A stretch of 64,000 nucleotides of DNA from Spiribacter salilacus (GCF_009649225.1 NZ_WJPP01000001.1:1-64000), one strand, 5' to 3'; shown: positions 1 through 7,232, counted from the first letter of the stretch. Translations and numbers: made by a program. Notes: generated by a model not told the origin, from the sequence alone.

Positions 1-66
1 ATTGCCGAAGGCAATTAGGACCCCGAGCGTGAGCGAGGGGCCCGGAGGGTGAGGGGCGAGAGCCCC
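1..66. repeat. GC-rich patch of small inverted repeats
   Basis: Three small hairpin-like units lie side by side: a 6-bp stem with a 3-nt loop at 1-15 (ATTGCC/GGCAAT), a CCCC/GGGG pairing at 21-40, and GGGGC/GCCCC with a 4-nt loop at 53-66. The patch is much richer in G and C than the AT-rich hip promoter that follows. It directly adjoins a tRNA 3' remnant, so it may be the edge of an element lying mostly left of the window. No reading frame is evident in it. Its family is not recognised. Confidence 0.45.
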
Positions 67-71
67 GAATC

Positions 72-91
72 AATCCCTCTCTCTCCGCCAG
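72..91 (+). other. displaced 3' tail of a tRNA-Ser gene (att-like remnant)
   Basis: These 20 bases match the 3' end of the intact tRNA-Ser at 4856-4875 at 19 of 20 positions, including the discriminator G and CCA. The sequence upstream of base 72 does not fold into a T-arm, so this is a fragment and not a tRNA gene. A tail on the plus strand is what remains downstream of an element inserted in a tRNA. The matching intact tRNA-Ser would therefore be expected to the left, outside the window. The tRNA at 4785 lies on the wrong side to be its partner. Confidence 0.6.
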
Positions 92-101
92 ATATGACTT
101 A

Positions 102-128
102 TTGACACCGAAGTAAATTGTATATAAA
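102..128 (+). promoter_or_regulatory. sigma-70-like promoter of hipBA
   Basis: A perfect -35 hexamer TTGACA (102-107) is followed after 15 bp by TATAAA (123-128), a 5/6 match to the -10 consensus. The spacer is short; TAAATT at 125-130 gives a 17-bp spacer but a weaker -10. The following operator-like repeats overlap the presumed start of transcription, as expected for an autoregulated toxin-antitoxin operon. Confidence 0.55.
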
Positions 129-130
129 TT

Positions 131-163
131 GCCAAATATGGCTAATTAATCGTTTTTAGCCAT
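131..163. promoter_or_regulatory. probable HipB operator repeats
   Basis: Two overlapping dyads stand between the promoter and hipB. One is GCCA-N4-TGGC at 131-142. The other is an 8-bp inverted repeat ATGGCTAA/TTAGCCAT at 138-145 and 156-163 with a 10-nt spacer. A further AGCC...GGCT half-site pair extends toward 184. Known HipB operators are short inverted repeats placed over the promoter, so autoregulation by the HipB/HipA pair is a reasonable inference. Binding itself cannot be seen from sequence. Confidence 0.5.
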
Positions 164-187
164 TTAATCGGTCAAAATAGGCTGGCT

Positions 188-538
188 ATGGATTTCACTA
201 AAGATCTTTCCGATGATGCGGTGCTAAAGGAGATCGGCAATCGCATCACCCAGTACCGTTTAAATCAGAATAAAACCCAAGTGGCGCTAGCTCAGGAAGC
301 TGGTGTTTCCAGTAGAACCATGGCTAGGATTGAACAAGGTGATTCAGTTCAGGCTTCGAGCATCATTCGGGTTTTGCGTGCACTGCAACTGGCAGAAAAT
401 CTTGACACTCTTATCCCAGAGCCAGCGGTGAGTCCGGTTCAGCAATTAAAAATGCAAGGCAAGCAGCGTCAAAGAGCCTCTTCGAAATCCGCGAAATCGA
501 AAAAGGAAGAGCCATGGTCGTGGGGAGATGAAGAGTGA
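188..538 (+). CDS. hipB: HipB-type antitoxin, XRE-family DNA-binding protein
   Basis: This 116-residue protein has a helix-turn-helix of the XRE/Cro type at roughly residues 15-72, with the typical run of 'TQVALAQEAGVSSRTMARIEQG'-like pattern, and a basic, Lys/Ser-rich tail (about 90-109) ending in an acidic patch. In the HipBA family the antitoxin dimer binds operator DNA and holds the HipA kinase inactive. The gene sits immediately upstream of hipA and overlaps it by 4 nt, which fixes the pairing. It is longer than the roughly 88-residue E. coli HipB because of the charged tail. Family assignment is secure; the target operator is inferred from the dyads upstream. Confidence 0.9.
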   Translation: MDFTKDLSDDAVLKEIGNRITQYRLNQNKTQVALAQEAGVSSRTMARIEQGDSVQASSIIRVLRALQLAENLDTLIPEPAVSPVQQLKMQGKQRQRASSKSAKSKKEEPWSWGDEE

Positions 539-1833
539 CTATTGCCGAGGTAAAGCTATGGGGCAAATCGATCGGAGCGGTTAGCTGGGATGCAGGTGCC
601 GGACTCGCCCATTTTGAGTATGAACCTGATTTTGTGCGCAGCGGGGTTGAGGTGGCGCCGCTGACGATGCCACTTTCAAAACGGATTTATTCATTCCCGG
701 CCTTGCCCCGAGAGACGTTTCATGGTCTGCCAGGGTTGCTTGCCGATTCATTGCCGGATGATTTTGGAAATGCACTGATTAATGTCTGGCTGGCTAATCA
801 GGGTAGAACACCTGAAACCTTTAACCCGGTTGAGCGTCTTTGCTATACCGGTATTCGTGGCATGGGCGCGTTGGAATATTTGCCAGCGCAGGGGTCCTTT
901 ACAGGCAAATCCGAACCCGTTGATGTGAAGGCGCTGGTTGATCTCGCTAGCAGGATCTTGACGAAACGAAATACGCTTCAGGGCTCTTTCAACCCTGAGC
1001 TTAGAGAAGACTCCTTACAGGATATTTTGCGTGTAGGTACCTCGGCAGGCGGAGCCAGAGCAAAGGCGATTATTGCCTGGAATCAGAAAACCAATGAGGT
1101 GCACTCTGGCCAGGTCAAGGCAGGGCAAGGTTTCTCTTACTGGTTGTTGAAGTTTGATGGTGTTTCCGGCAATAGGGATAAGGAGCTGGAAGATCCGGCA
1201 GGTTACGGACTCATCGAGCATGCGTACTACCATATGGCGAAGAAAGCCGGTATCGACATGGCAGAGTCACGACTGCTCAAAGAGAACGGCCGCAGTCACT
1301 TTATGACCAGACGTTTTGACCGGACAGATTCTGGCCAAAAGATACATATGCAATCCTTCTGCGCCATGGAGCACTTTGATTTCAAGAAGGCAGGAGCTCA
1401 CTCTTATGAGCAGGCACTGCGCACAATTCGCAAGTTGGGAATGCCGATGGCAACGATTGAAGAACAGTTCAGGCGAATGGCCTTCAATATTATTGGCCGT
1501 AACCAGGATGATCATGTCAAGAATATTGCTTTCCTGATGGATAGGTCAGGCAACTGGTCGCTATCTCCGGCCTTTGATATGACCTACAGCTATAACCCTC
1601 AAGGTGACTGGACCAGTCAGCACCAGATGTCACTCAATGGCAAGCGTGATGACTTCACGATTGAGGATTTTAAAGCCTGCGCGAAAAATGCATCCATGAA
1701 ACGTGGCCGAGCAGAAGAAATTGTTCAACAGGTGCAGGAGGCTGTATTGCAGTGGAAGCGTTTTGCTGGCAAATCGGGTGTGCCGCCAGAAGTTGCTGAT
1801 GGCATTGCCAAGACACACCGAACAGCAATTTAG
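535..1833 (+). CDS. hipA: HipA-type serine/threonine kinase toxin
   Basis: The 432-residue product is a full-length HipA-family kinase. An N-terminal HipA_N domain (about 1-115) is followed by the kinase fold. The glycine-rich loop 'GTSAGGARAKA' lies at 168-178 and contains the serine position that is autophosphorylated in E. coli HipA. The catalytic motif 'DDHVKN' is at 325-330 and the metal-binding 'FDM' at 347-349. Known HipA toxins phosphorylate aminoacyl-tRNA synthetases and induce dormancy; the substrate here is unknown. The start is GTG in a GTGA overlap with hipB, preceded by a GGGGAG ribosome site at about 7 nt, so translation is probably coupled. All kinase motifs are present, so the toxin is likely functional. 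Confidence 0.93.
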   Translation: MTIAEVKLWGKSIGAVSWDAGAGLAHFEYEPDFVRSGVEVAPLTMPLSKRIYSFPALPRETFHGLPGLLADSLPDDFGNALINVWLANQGRTPETFNPVERLCYTGIRGMGALEYLPAQGSFTGKSEPVDVKALVDLASRILTKRNTLQGSFNPELREDSLQDILRVGTSAGGARAKAIIAWNQKTNEVHSGQVKAGQGFSYWLLKFDGVSGNRDKELEDPAGYGLIEHAYYHMAKKAGIDMAESRLLKENGRSHFMTRRFDRTDSGQKIHMQSFCAMEHFDFKKAGAHSYEQALRTIRKLGMPMATIEEQFRRMAFNIIGRNQDDHVKNIAFLMDRSGNWSLSPAFDMTYSYNPQGDWTSQHQMSLNGKRDDFTIEDFKACAKNASMKRGRAEEIVQQVQEAVLQWKRFAGKSGVPPEVADGIAKTHRTAI

Positions 1834-1866
1834 CGTGTAAAGTATGTTCAAACCCTTGGTGACCCT

Positions 1867-2946
1867 ATGATCAATAAAAACAAAATGGCAGCGGTCGTGC
1901 TGACGCGTCATGGCGGGCTTGATGCATTGGAATATCGAACCGATGTTCCCGTACCTTCGCCTGGCCCTGGTGAGGTGTTAATTGAGGTGCATGCCTGCGG
2001 CATGAACAACACCGATGTTTGGGTGCGCGAGGGCGCGTACGGTAGCGAGACTGATCCCCAGGCGATATCAACATGGCGGCGAGGGCGTTCAACGCTCACA
2101 TTTCCGCGCATCCAAGGCACCGACAGTGTGGGGCGGGTGGTCGCAGTAGGTGCTAATGTGCCAGAAACACGCTTAGGCGAGCGCGTCATCATCGATTTTA
2201 GTCTCTATAACCGCGATGACGACAGCCTTGCCGATATCGATTACATCGGTCATGGGCGCGATGGTGGCTATGCAGAATATCAGTGCGTACCCGCAGAGAA
2301 TGCGCATGCGGTGGATACCGCACTGAGCGATGCCGAGTTGGCGACTTTTTGCTGCGCTTATTTGACCGGCGAGCATATGCTTGAGCGCGCGGCGGTGCAG
2401 CCGGGTGAGCGGGTGCTGGTGACTGGCGCCTCCGGCGGTGTGGGGTCAGGCATTGTGCAACTATGCCGGGCCCGTGGCGCCATTCCCTATGCGATGACAC
2501 GTGCTGATAAGGCCGATGCACTGATGGATATTGGTGCAGAGGCGGTGATTGACAGAGACAGCGCAGATTGGGTGGCAGCCGTGGATAAGGCAACAGGCGG
2601 CCAGCCCATCGATGTGGTGGCTGATTTAGTGGCAGGCCCACGCTTTAATGACTTGCTGCGCATTTTGCGCCCCGAGGGGCGATATACCACGGCCGGTGCC
2701 ATTGCCGGGCCGGTTGTTGAGCTGGATCTAAGAACCCTCTACCTCAAACAGCTTCAGCTACATGGCTCCTCGCAAGGGCGGCGCAGTGATTTTGCACGCC
2801 TGCTGGGTTACATCCTTGATGGCAAAATCAAACCGCTGCTGAGTGAGACTTATCGGCTGTCTGATTTTCATCAAGCTCAATCCGATTTTATGGCCAAAGA
2901 CTTCGTGGGCAAGTTGGTTGTGATTCCTGATCGGCATTATGGATAA
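1867..2946 (+). CDS. zinc-type MDR-family NADPH:quinone oxidoreductase-like protein
   Basis: This 359-residue protein has the GroES-like N-terminal domain (about 10-150) and a Rossmann domain with the NADPH loop 'GASGGVGSG' at 187-195. It belongs to the medium-chain dehydrogenase/reductase family. The structural GHE zinc motif of classical alcohol dehydrogenases is replaced by 'GTD' at 84-86, which points to the quinone-oxidoreductase branch. The substrate is not predictable. An internal Met at codon 7 is an alternative start. The gene overlaps the next one by 8 nt, so the two are probably co-translated. It resembles but is not convincingly the acryloyl-CoA reductase AcuI. Confidence 0.75.
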   Translation: MINKNKMAAVVLTRHGGLDALEYRTDVPVPSPGPGEVLIEVHACGMNNTDVWVREGAYGSETDPQAISTWRRGRSTLTFPRIQGTDSVGRVVAVGANVPETRLGERVIIDFSLYNRDDDSLADIDYIGHGRDGGYAEYQCVPAENAHAVDTALSDAELATFCCAYLTGEHMLERAAVQPGERVLVTGASGGVGSGIVQLCRARGAIPYAMTRADKADALMDIGAEAVIDRDSADWVAAVDKATGGQPIDVVADLVAGPRFNDLLRILRPEGRYTTAGAIAGPVVELDLRTLYLKQLQLHGSSQGRRSDFARLLGYILDGKIKPLLSETYRLSDFHQAQSDFMAKDFVGKLVVIPDRHYG

Positions 2947-3952
2947 GCTGATTGAACTAGAGTGGATTGATGTTGACATCGGTGGCGATATTCACCGGGT
3001 GTTGTTCAAGGGCCCGCCACTGGATGAATCACTTAGTGTTCGCGCTCGCATGGAGTGGCTGAGCGGCCCGGGCGATGGGCTTCGAAGGCTATTAATCGAG
3101 CCGCCGCACGGCCACCCGTCCTATTGCGTGGATATGATTACCCCGGCGCAGCATCCTGAGGCCCAGGCGGCGTTTATTATCATGGAAGTGATGGGCTATC
3201 CCTTTTTCTCAGGCTCCAACACCATGGCAACGGCGGCTGCCTTGCTGGAAAGCGGGTTTGTCTCGCTGGAAACAACCGATGGCGAGCAATGCGTGCGTTT
3301 AGAAACGCCAGGGGGGCGCGTTGATGCCTTCGCGACGCTTGTGGATGGCCACGTAACTCAAGTAGCCATCCAGGGCGATGAAGCCTTTGTGCAACAGGCC
3401 GATGCGCAGGTCAATGTGCCGGGGTTGGGTAAGATTGGCTACGATCTTGTTTGGAGTGGTGGGCATTACCTGCTTATCGATGCAGAGCAAGTCAGCCTAA
3501 CGCCTGAAGAGGCGGGGCAGCCAGCTGGGTTAGCCATTGCGGCTCAGATTATTGAGGCCGTTCAGGCTGATTTTAATTGGCAGCATCCCTGGTTAGGAGA
3601 TGTCGGCCTACCACGTTTTCTGCATTGGCTTTGGCCGGCTAATGAGGTGGCGCCGGACCGTTGGGAGTCAATTGGCGGCACTTATGGCCACCCAGGCGTG
3701 CTATGGGGTTGCCCAACTGGCACGGGCACAATCGCCCGAATGGCGTTATTGGGGCATCGCGGGCTCGCTGCTCCCGGCGCGGTGCTGCGCAATACTAGCC
3801 CCTCGGGAACCGCGTTTGAGGCAACGTGGTTAACGGCAGGTCAAGTAGGGGAATGGCCAAGTGTGAGGGCTAGAGTGCACGGCCAGCCAACGATTGTTGG
3901 GCAATTTAGCCTGTCGGTACCAATGAATAAGGTGCTACCAACCACGCGGTAG
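2939..3952 (+). CDS. proline racemase-family protein, Ser/Thr variant
   Basis: The 337-residue length and fold motifs match the proline racemase / 4-hydroxyproline epimerase / trans-3-hydroxyproline dehydratase superfamily. The two catalytic loops can be located. The first, normally MCGHGT, reads 'FSGSNT' with Ser91 in place of cysteine. The second, normally SPCGTGT, reads 'CPTGTGT' with Thr260 in place of cysteine; the only nearby Cys (258) is two residues off. Racemases and epimerases need both cysteines, while dehydratases tolerate one substitution. Lack of both argues for a dehydratase-like or other chemistry. It overlaps the MDR oxidoreductase gene, so a two-enzyme pathway step is likely. 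An LDH2-family enzyme at 8720 could be a downstream imine reductase. Confidence 0.8.
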   Translation: MDKLIELEWIDVDIGGDIHRVLFKGPPLDESLSVRARMEWLSGPGDGLRRLLIEPPHGHPSYCVDMITPAQHPEAQAAFIIMEVMGYPFFSGSNTMATAAALLESGFVSLETTDGEQCVRLETPGGRVDAFATLVDGHVTQVAIQGDEAFVQQADAQVNVPGLGKIGYDLVWSGGHYLLIDAEQVSLTPEEAGQPAGLAIAAQIIEAVQADFNWQHPWLGDVGLPRFLHWLWPANEVAPDRWESIGGTYGHPGVLWGCPTGTGTIARMALLGHRGLAAPGAVLRNTSPSGTAFEATWLTAGQVGEWPSVRARVHGQPTIVGQFSLSVPMNKVLPTTR

Positions 3953-4011
3953 TAGTAAACTAGCGGTTCAGCATCCGCAACGGCGATGCAAATTAATAAT
4001 CAGGAGTTCTA

Positions 4012-4752
4012 ATGTTTAAAAAGCTGGTCCCGTTGAATCGGGAAGCCCACGCCAAATTGAAGGTAAAACCCATTGATACGTTTGGTTTTGCTAGCGGTTT
4101 TCATATTGCCTCTTTAATGGTGCACGAGTTTGCTCGCGCTGCCTCGGCTTACCCCATTGTTTTTCTTGAAGATAAAGAAAAAGATGAGTTTCGCCCGGTG
4201 GTACTGCTTGGATTAGAAGCAGGAGAAAACCTATTTTTGAATGACGAGGGGAGCTGGAAAGCTTCTTATGTGCCAGCAATTATTCGGCGCTATCCCTTTG
4301 CGCTGGCGCGGCTTGGTGAAGACGCTGATCAATTTACCGTTTGCCTAGATGAAGAATCAGACTTCATTAATGAAGAAACGGGTGAGGCGTTATTTGCTGA
4401 AGACGGTGAGCCAACCGAAGTTGTCGAAAACGTAAAGCGCTACCTTGGTGAAATGCAGCAAATGGAAGGGTTTACCCAGCAATTCTGTCATTTCCTCTCA
4501 GAGCACAATTTATTTAATCCGCTCAACATGCGTGTACGCTATGGCAGCGCCATGCGTAATGTCACCGGTTGTTACGTGATTAACGAAGAGCGGCTATATA
4601 ACCTCTCTGACAAGCTCTTTTTAGAGATTCGCGATAAGCGTTATTTAGCGCCTATGTTTTCGCATTTAACCTCGCTAAGCCAGATTGAGCGTTTAGCGCG
4701 GTTCAAAGAAGATTCGGGTGACAACACGCCGCCACCCGCAGCGGATGTCTGA
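4012..4752 (+). CDS. SapC family protein
   Basis: This 246-residue protein is recognised as a SapC-family member, named after an S-layer locus protein of Campylobacter. The family's function in gammaproteobacteria is not established. It has no signal peptide or membrane segment and carries an acidic, proline-rich C-terminal tail. A good ribosome site (AGGAG, 6 nt before ATG) fixes the start. The gene stands alone between the racemase-like gene and tRNA-Ser; a weak GCATC/GATGC hairpin lies about 20 nt upstream of its ribosome site. Confidence 0.75.
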   Translation: MFKKLVPLNREAHAKLKVKPIDTFGFASGFHIASLMVHEFARAASAYPIVFLEDKEKDEFRPVVLLGLEAGENLFLNDEGSWKASYVPAIIRRYPFALARLGEDADQFTVCLDEESDFINEETGEALFAEDGEPTEVVENVKRYLGEMQQMEGFTQQFCHFLSEHNLFNPLNMRVRYGSAMRNVTGCYVINEERLYNLSDKLFLEIRDKRYLAPMFSHLTSLSQIERLARFKEDSGDNTPPPAADV

Positions 4753-4784
4753 TCTGACGTAATGCTGTAGAATCGCGACGCGAA

Positions 4785-4874
4785 GGAGAGGTGGCTGAGT
4801 GGTTGAAAGCGCCGCACTCGAAATGCGGTAGGTCTTAACGGGCCTCGGGGGTTCGAATCCCTCCCTCTCCGCCA
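4785..4874 (+). tRNA. tRNA-Ser(CGA)
   Basis: The 90-nt sequence folds as a class II tRNA. It has acceptor GGAGAGG/CCTCTCC, anticodon loop CTCGAAA with anticodon CGA, a long variable arm (about 4829-4849), a TTCGAAT T-loop and an encoded CCA at 4872-4874. A TAGAAT -10-like element at 4768-4773 with a GC-rich discriminator lies just upstream; the -35 is poor. A strong hairpin with a T-run follows immediately. The acceptor end is repeated at 72-91. Confidence 0.97.
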
Positions 4875-4912
4875 GGCATAAAAAGACCCCCGTTGGGGGT
4901 TTTTTTATGCCT
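4875..4912. terminator. bidirectional rho-independent terminator
   Basis: A long inverted repeat with an ACCCCC/GGGGGT core, a GTT loop and flanking A-run and T-run arms (GGCATAAAAA/TTTTTTTATGCC) starts at the base after the tRNA CCA. It can terminate the tRNA-Ser transcript on the plus strand. It can equally stop the DUF1007-NicO-DUF411 operon arriving on the minus strand, whose last gene ends at 4936. Confidence 0.93.
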
Positions 4913-4935
4913 GATGAAAGTGTGTTCGAACCCCA

Positions 4936-5400
4936 CTACTGGTTATGAGCACTAAACACTTCAGTCTGGTTGTTGTCTTTTACCAAAAGAGTTTCAAATG
5001 GATCACGCTGATCGCCCATTTCCATGCCAGGAGAGCCGATGGGCATGCCCGGTACGGTTAGGCCGCGTGCGCCATCAGGGCGTTCCTTTAATAGACGGGC
5101 AATATCGCTGGCAGGCACATGCCCTTCAATGAAATACCCATCCACCATCGCGGTATGACAGGACACTAACGCAGGATCAATATTGAGATCACGCTTTACT
5201 CCATTGAGCGCCTCATGCGTCATGTCATAGGGCACCACGTCAAAGCCCGCCTGTTCTAAATGTTCAATCCAGGCGGTACAGCAACCGCAGCTGGGCGTTT
5301 TGGCAACGGTAACGCTGCCGGCGTCAACCGCATTGGCATTTTGGAGAAATAAAGCGGTGGCTAAAATTAGGGTAATTGCACTTGTGATGAGAAGACGCAT
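4936..5400 (-). CDS. DUF411 periplasmic metal-binding protein
   Basis: The 154-residue product begins with a signal peptide (about 1-24, cut near 'NANA') and carries the family hallmark 'CGCC' at 38-41 plus a later 'SCHTA' motif. DUF411 proteins are small periplasmic metal-binding proteins often found beside copper or nickel resistance genes. I chose the ATG at 5400, 27 nt inside the longest frame, because an AGGA ribosome site precedes it and the signal peptide starts there. It is the last gene of a three-gene reverse-strand operon after a NicO exporter. The metal bound is not evident. Confidence 0.85.
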   Translation of the reverse strand: MRLLITSAITLILATALFLQNANAVDAGSVTVAKTPSCGCCTAWIEHLEQAGFDVVPYDMTHEALNGVKRDLNIDPALVSCHTAMVDGYFIEGHVPASDIARLLKERPDGARGLTVPGMPIGSPGMEMGDQRDPFETLLVKDNNQTEVFSAHNQ

Positions 5401-5416
5401 AATTGAAATTCCTAGT

Positions 5417-6307
5417 TTAAAGCCCACGAAGTGGGGGTGTGTTCAACAAGGGGCTGGTGACGGGTTGGCTGCCGCTGGCAAGCAGTAATGACACGCCCAA
5501 GAGCATAATGATTACCCCACCAATTAGCGCAATCCATCCACCCAGTTGATGTGACTTGCCATCTGGAGAGACGGCCCAGCGCTGTGCCCAGTCGCGCGCG
5601 TAAACACTCAAAATGGCAAGCACAGATACGGTGAGCGCCGTGCCTAAGGACATCACTAATACCGCCGCAACCCCAAGCATAAATTTGCCCAATAACAACG
5701 CTGCACCCAACATGAGCACTGCGCCGGTACATGGTCGTATGCCAACACTTACGATCACGCCAAATGCGGACCGCCAATCGGTGGGTACCTGCTCATTATC
5801 ATGCGAGCTACAACAATGGTGAGTGTCTGGTTTTCGTAAGCGCTTAGTGGCGCGCAAACACAACCAACCACCAAGTAGTGTGACCATGGCAAAGCTTACT
5901 TGTTCAACCCAATAAACACTGCCCATGGCTTGGCGTGTTACCCAGCCTAGGCCAACAACAAGCACGGTTACGACGATGATGGCGGTAAGCCCTTGCACTA
6001 GCGCTGAGGCGGCGGACATCCAAACAGCAGTTCGTCTCGTTGTATTGTCGTGCGAGGCTAAATACGTGGTGATGACGGCTTTGCCATGCCCAGGCCCGGC
6101 GGCATGAAATACGCCGTAAGCAAAACTAATGCTGAGCAGGGCAACCCAGTCTGAAATGGCCAAGGTGAGGGCACGATGAAGTTCTCTCTGCCATAAAACA
6201 ATTTGCAGGCTGAGCGATTGAAATGCCGGTTGTAAAAAATAGGCCGCCAGCCCCAGGGCCACTATGGCGCCCATGGCAATGAGGCGTCGGCGAAGCGCTA
6301 CTGACAA
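5417..6307 (-). CDS. NicO/RcnA-family nickel-cobalt (heavy-metal) transporter
   Basis: This 296-residue membrane protein has six or more hydrophobic segments. It carries the two NicO-family metal motifs: 'HAAGPGHGKA' (68-77) in an early helix and 'GIRPCTGA' (189-196) in a later one. A cytoplasmic or periplasmic loop at 161-172 is rich in His and Cys ('THHCCSSHD'), suitable for metal capture. RcnA-like members export Ni and Co. The gene overlaps the preceding DUF1007 gene by 10 nt and is followed 16 nt later by the DUF411 gene, so the three are a unit. Confidence 0.88.
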   Translation of the reverse strand: MSVALRRRLIAMGAIVALGLAAYFLQPAFQSLSLQIVLWQRELHRALTLAISDWVALLSISFAYGVFHAAGPGHGKAVITTYLASHDNTTRRTAVWMSAASALVQGLTAIIVVTVLVVGLGWVTRQAMGSVYWVEQVSFAMVTLLGGWLCLRATKRLRKPDTHHCCSSHDNEQVPTDWRSAFGVIVSVGIRPCTGAVLMLGAALLLGKFMLGVAAVLVMSLGTALTVSVLAILSVYARDWAQRWAVSPDGKSHQLGGWIALIGGVIIMLLGVSLLLASGSQPVTSPLLNTPPLRGL

Positions 6308-6942
6308 ACCACCTCTCCGGTATCAGCAAAGTAACGCCCTAGGCCATATTCACCTTGCTCATCAATGCCAAGCTCAGCAGCTTCCATCACCAACTCGGGG
6401 TCTGGGTCGGCCGCGACGATGCGGGTTTGGCATTGCAATGGCCCCTGCACGGTAAGCGCATCGGGAATGGGTTGGTTGCGATCCGCTTCGTGCAACATCT
6501 CTAAGAAGTAGGTGGGCTCAAAGATCTGATATTGCAATGTTGCGCCTTGCATGGGGGTTGGCTGTTCAATAGGTAGCGTAAACGCAAACACGATGTGCTG
6601 ATCGATGTCGACTAATTCGTAAGTTTTGACGGTGCCAAATTCAAGACGCTGACCGTTAATTTCGGCCTGTGTGTTGTATTGGTCTGCGGTTAAGTTCTGC
6701 TGAATTTCATCTGCCATCAGATCAAGCGCTTCAGTTTTGCCGGTTGCACCGAGCCGGTTAAGTTCCTCAAGCAGCGCAAGACTGTAGAAGGGGTCCATCT
6801 TCCAGCGCTGCTCGAGTGCCACAAGCTGGCCTTTGTCATCGAGCACCACATTTACCCGAATATCGATCCAGCCGTGAGGGTGAGCATTGACCCATTGCGG
6901 CAGAGCAATCAACACTAGAAAAATCCATGCAAAGCCTTTCAT
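6298..6942 (-). CDS. DUF1007 periplasmic protein, first gene of metal operon
   Basis: The 214-residue product has a signal peptide ('FAWIFLVLIALPQWVNA') followed by the 'HPHGWID' start characteristic of DUF1007. These proteins are commonly adjacent to, or fused with, NicO transporters and are thought to present metal to them from the periplasm. The His-rich mature N-terminus would lie at the metal entrance. The open frame extends upstream to 7053 but would run into tRNA-Arg, so the Met at 6942 next to the signal peptide is the real start. Confidence 0.88.
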   Translation of the reverse strand: MKGFAWIFLVLIALPQWVNAHPHGWIDIRVNVVLDDKGQLVALEQRWKMDPFYSLALLEELNRLGATGKTEALDLMADEIQQNLTADQYNTQAEINGQRLEFGTVKTYELVDIDQHIVFAFTLPIEQPTPMQGATLQYQIFEPTYFLEMLHEADRNQPIPDALTVQGPLQCQTRIVAADPDPELVMEAAELGIDEQGEYGLGRYFADTGEVVCQ

Positions 6943-6978
6943 GGGTATAGCGTAGCATTCATTCGTTGGCTGCGTCGC

Positions 6979-7007
6979 TTGACCATTTGGCCGATAACCA
7001 ACATACT
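6979..7007 (+). promoter_or_regulatory. promoter of tRNA-Arg
   Basis: TTGACC (6979-6984) and CATACT (7002-7007) are separated by 17 bp and followed by a GC-containing discriminator. The predicted start, near 7014, is about a dozen bases before the tRNA. The -10 matches the consensus at only 4 of 6 positions. Confidence 0.5.
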
Positions 7008-7025
7008 TACGCTCGCTTTTCTTAA

Positions 7026-7102
7026 GCGCCCGTGGCTCAACTGGATAGAGCACCTGACTACGGATCAGGAGGTTGGGGGTTCGAATCCTCCCGGGCGCGC
7101 CA
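7026..7102 (+). tRNA. tRNA-Arg(ACG)
   Basis: The 77-nt gene folds as a standard tRNA. It has acceptor GCGCCCG/CGGGCGC, anticodon loop CTACGGA with anticodon ACG, T-loop TTCGAAT and an encoded CCA at 7100-7102. Its last bases are duplicated at 7732-7747 on the other side of a small islet, so the 3' end has served as an integration or recombination site while the tRNA stayed intact. Confidence 0.97.
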
Positions 7103-7104
7103 TC
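7089..7104 (+). repeat. left direct repeat at the tRNA-Arg 3' end
   Basis: The 16-mer TCCCGGGCGCGCCATC spans the T-stem/acceptor end and CCA of tRNA-Arg plus two bases. An identical copy lies at 7732-7747. The flanking bases diverge on both sides. Confidence 0.9.
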
Positions 7105-7181
7105 CTATCTTGTCAGTAACTCCTGTAAAAATTTTTTTGCATTTCTGTGCTTATCAAATGATTGTCAAAAAAAGTCAAAAA

Positions 7182-7199
7182 GCATATTGTATGATATGC
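7182..7199. promoter_or_regulatory. dyad operator upstream of mmpA
   Basis: A perfect inverted repeat GCATAT-N6-ATATGC lies 33 nt before the mmpA start. It overlaps a promoter-like pair: TTGTCA at 7162-7167 and TATTGT at 7185-7190, 17 bp apart. Because MmpA is an XRE-type DNA-binding protein, autoregulation at this dyad is a natural inference. Confidence 0.5.
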
Positions 7200-7232
7200 A
7201 AATAGACAATTTTGCCTATTAAAGGATTTGCA

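Noticed and set aside
2198-2641. Long antisense frames in GC-rich genes, such as the 147-codon reverse frame inside the MDR gene
   Set aside because: These are shadows of real coding sequence. Their translations are low-complexity and rich in Arg, Pro and His, and match no family.
1867-2946. AcuI-type acryloyl-CoA reductase as part of the DMSP set
   Set aside because: The protein is an MDR-family oxidoreductase, but nothing in the sequence singles out AcuI. Its gene is co-translated with a racemase-family gene rather than with any DMSP gene.
3970-4000. Intrinsic terminator before SapC (GCATC/GATGC hairpin)
   Set aside because: Only five base pairs with a 9-nt loop and no T-run; too weak to claim.
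72-4875. An integrated element bounded by the tRNA-Ser tail at 72-91 and the tRNA-Ser at 4785-4874
   Set aside because: An element inserted in a tRNA 3' end leaves the tail downstream of the intact tRNA on the same strand. Here the tail lies upstream, so these two copies are not a pair; the match only shows that both come from tRNA-Ser genes.
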